DNA from: Alviniconcha marisindica | Lineage: Eukaryota; Mollusca; Gastropoda; Provannidae | Length of the DNA stretch: 64,000 nt | Direction of reading: 5' to 3' | NCBI GenBank assembly: GCA_018857735.1 | Contig: JABMCL010000732.1 | Span: 1,163,501 to 1,227,500 of the forward strand | Part shown: positions 63,270 through 64,000 of the stretch, one piece after another | How the letters are laid out: the number at the start of each line of letters is the position of its first letter | How positions within the stretch are numbered: position 1 is the stretch's first letter | The notes under the pieces: generated by a model | Seen by the model: only the letters and a program-made list of their open reading frames with translations | What the model was told of the DNA's origin: nothing | Database searches by the model: none | Made by a program: the position numbers and the translations under genes

Positions 63270-63685
63270 GCTTTGGTGTAATTTATTGACATAACAGTAA
63301 CATAACAATAGCAGTAATTGATATCAGACTAACATCACTTATGCGAAAAGGCTTTTTTAAGAGGAAGAAACAAGAAGAATGGCGTAATTTATTGACATAA
63401 CAATAACAGTAGCTGATATCAAACTAACATCACTAATGTGAAAAGACTTCTTCTTTTCTTTTCTTTTTTAAAGAGGAAGAAACAAGGAGAATGGTGTAAT
63501 TTATAGACATAACAGTAACATAACAATAACAGTAACTGATATCAGACTAACATCACTTATGTGAAAAGACTTCTTTTGTTTGTTTTTAAAGAGGAAGAAA
63601 CAAGAAGAATGGTGTAATTTATAGACATAACAGTAACATAACAATAACAGTAACTGATATCAGACTAACATCACTAATGTGAAAA

Positions 63686-63744
<59 letters not shown>

Positions 63745-63870
63745 CTCTCTCTCTCTTTTAGAGGAAGAAACAAGCAGAATGGTGTAATTCAATGACATAA
63801 CAGTAACATAACAATAACAGTAACTGATATCAGACTAACAGCACTTACGTGAAAAGACTTTAAATAAAAA
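63270..63870. repeat. tandem repeat, unit about 110 bp, five copies
   Basis: Units contain tggtgtaatttatagacata, acagtaacataacaataaca, gtaactgatatcagactaac, atcacttatgtgaaaagact and gaggaagaaacaagaagaa. One copy contains a 65-bp (CT)n insertion at 63,690-63,755. Confidence 0.93.
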
Positions 63871-64000
63871 GGAAAAGAAGAAGAGGATTCAAGATTCAAA
63901 TGGTTTAACTGACTTGAGCGAGTGCTCATGTCAACATACACCACACGGTACACAAAAATAATGTAAACATAAGCCCGGAAATACATTAATTCCCAGTCCC

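Overview
This is animal nuclear DNA. It contains spliced genes with GT-AG introns, very long (CA)n, (GA)n and (GACA)n microsatellites, tRNA-derived SINEs, a dead non-LTR retrotransposon and an extreme load of minisatellites. The two recognisable genes are metazoan and their proteins diverge moderately from the vertebrate forms. The repeat style and a dispersed repeat with residual coding potential (QDGIYALGKAHM) suggest a mollusc, probably a marine gastropod. That assignment is inference.

Both genes lie on the minus strand. (1) WDR59, a GATOR2 subunit of the amino-acid/mTORC1 pathway: ten exons from 19,888 down to 2,781 encode the start codon and most of the N-terminal WD40 propeller. The C-terminal part lies beyond the left edge. 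One expected propeller exon (about 78 nt, between 5,690 and 3,836) could not be found. (2) G protein alpha-o (GNAO): five exons from 52,160 down to 35,381 encode residues about 102-354, ending in CGLY and a stop. The three upstream exons (myristoylation site, P-loop) are not in the window, so 52,161-64,000 is probably intron 3 or upstream sequence. A possible plus-strand coding exon lies at 57,164-57,241, of unknown identity.

Layout: 1-2,780, repeats left of the last visible WDR59 exon; 2,781-19,888, WDR59; 19,889-about 35,380, intergenic DNA with GC-rich promoter-like patches, microsatellites, a fold-back element and the GNAO 3' flank; 35,381-52,160, GNAO exons 8 to 4 with repeat-filled introns; 52,239-53,060, a MITE-like family; 54,490-56,600, minisatellite, retroposon and an inverted pair of full-length SINEs; 57,220-59,130, a large 46-bp array; about 59,905-62,640, a 3'-end LINE relic whose reverse-transcriptase sequence has itself been amplified into two tandem arrays; 63,270-63,870, a 110-bp array.

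The most unusual signal is that several minisatellites abut or span splice junctions. The 39-bp array at 9,660-10,760 is built on the 3' end of WDR59 exon 5 plus its 5' splice site. The 36-bp array at 46,215-46,735 is built on the 3' splice site of GNAO exon 5. The 46-bp array at 57,220-59,130 carries a candidate exon end plus donor in every unit. The pre-mRNAs would therefore carry dozens of tandem decoy splice sites. I see no prokaryotic-type system, CRISPR array, rRNA or intact tRNA gene.
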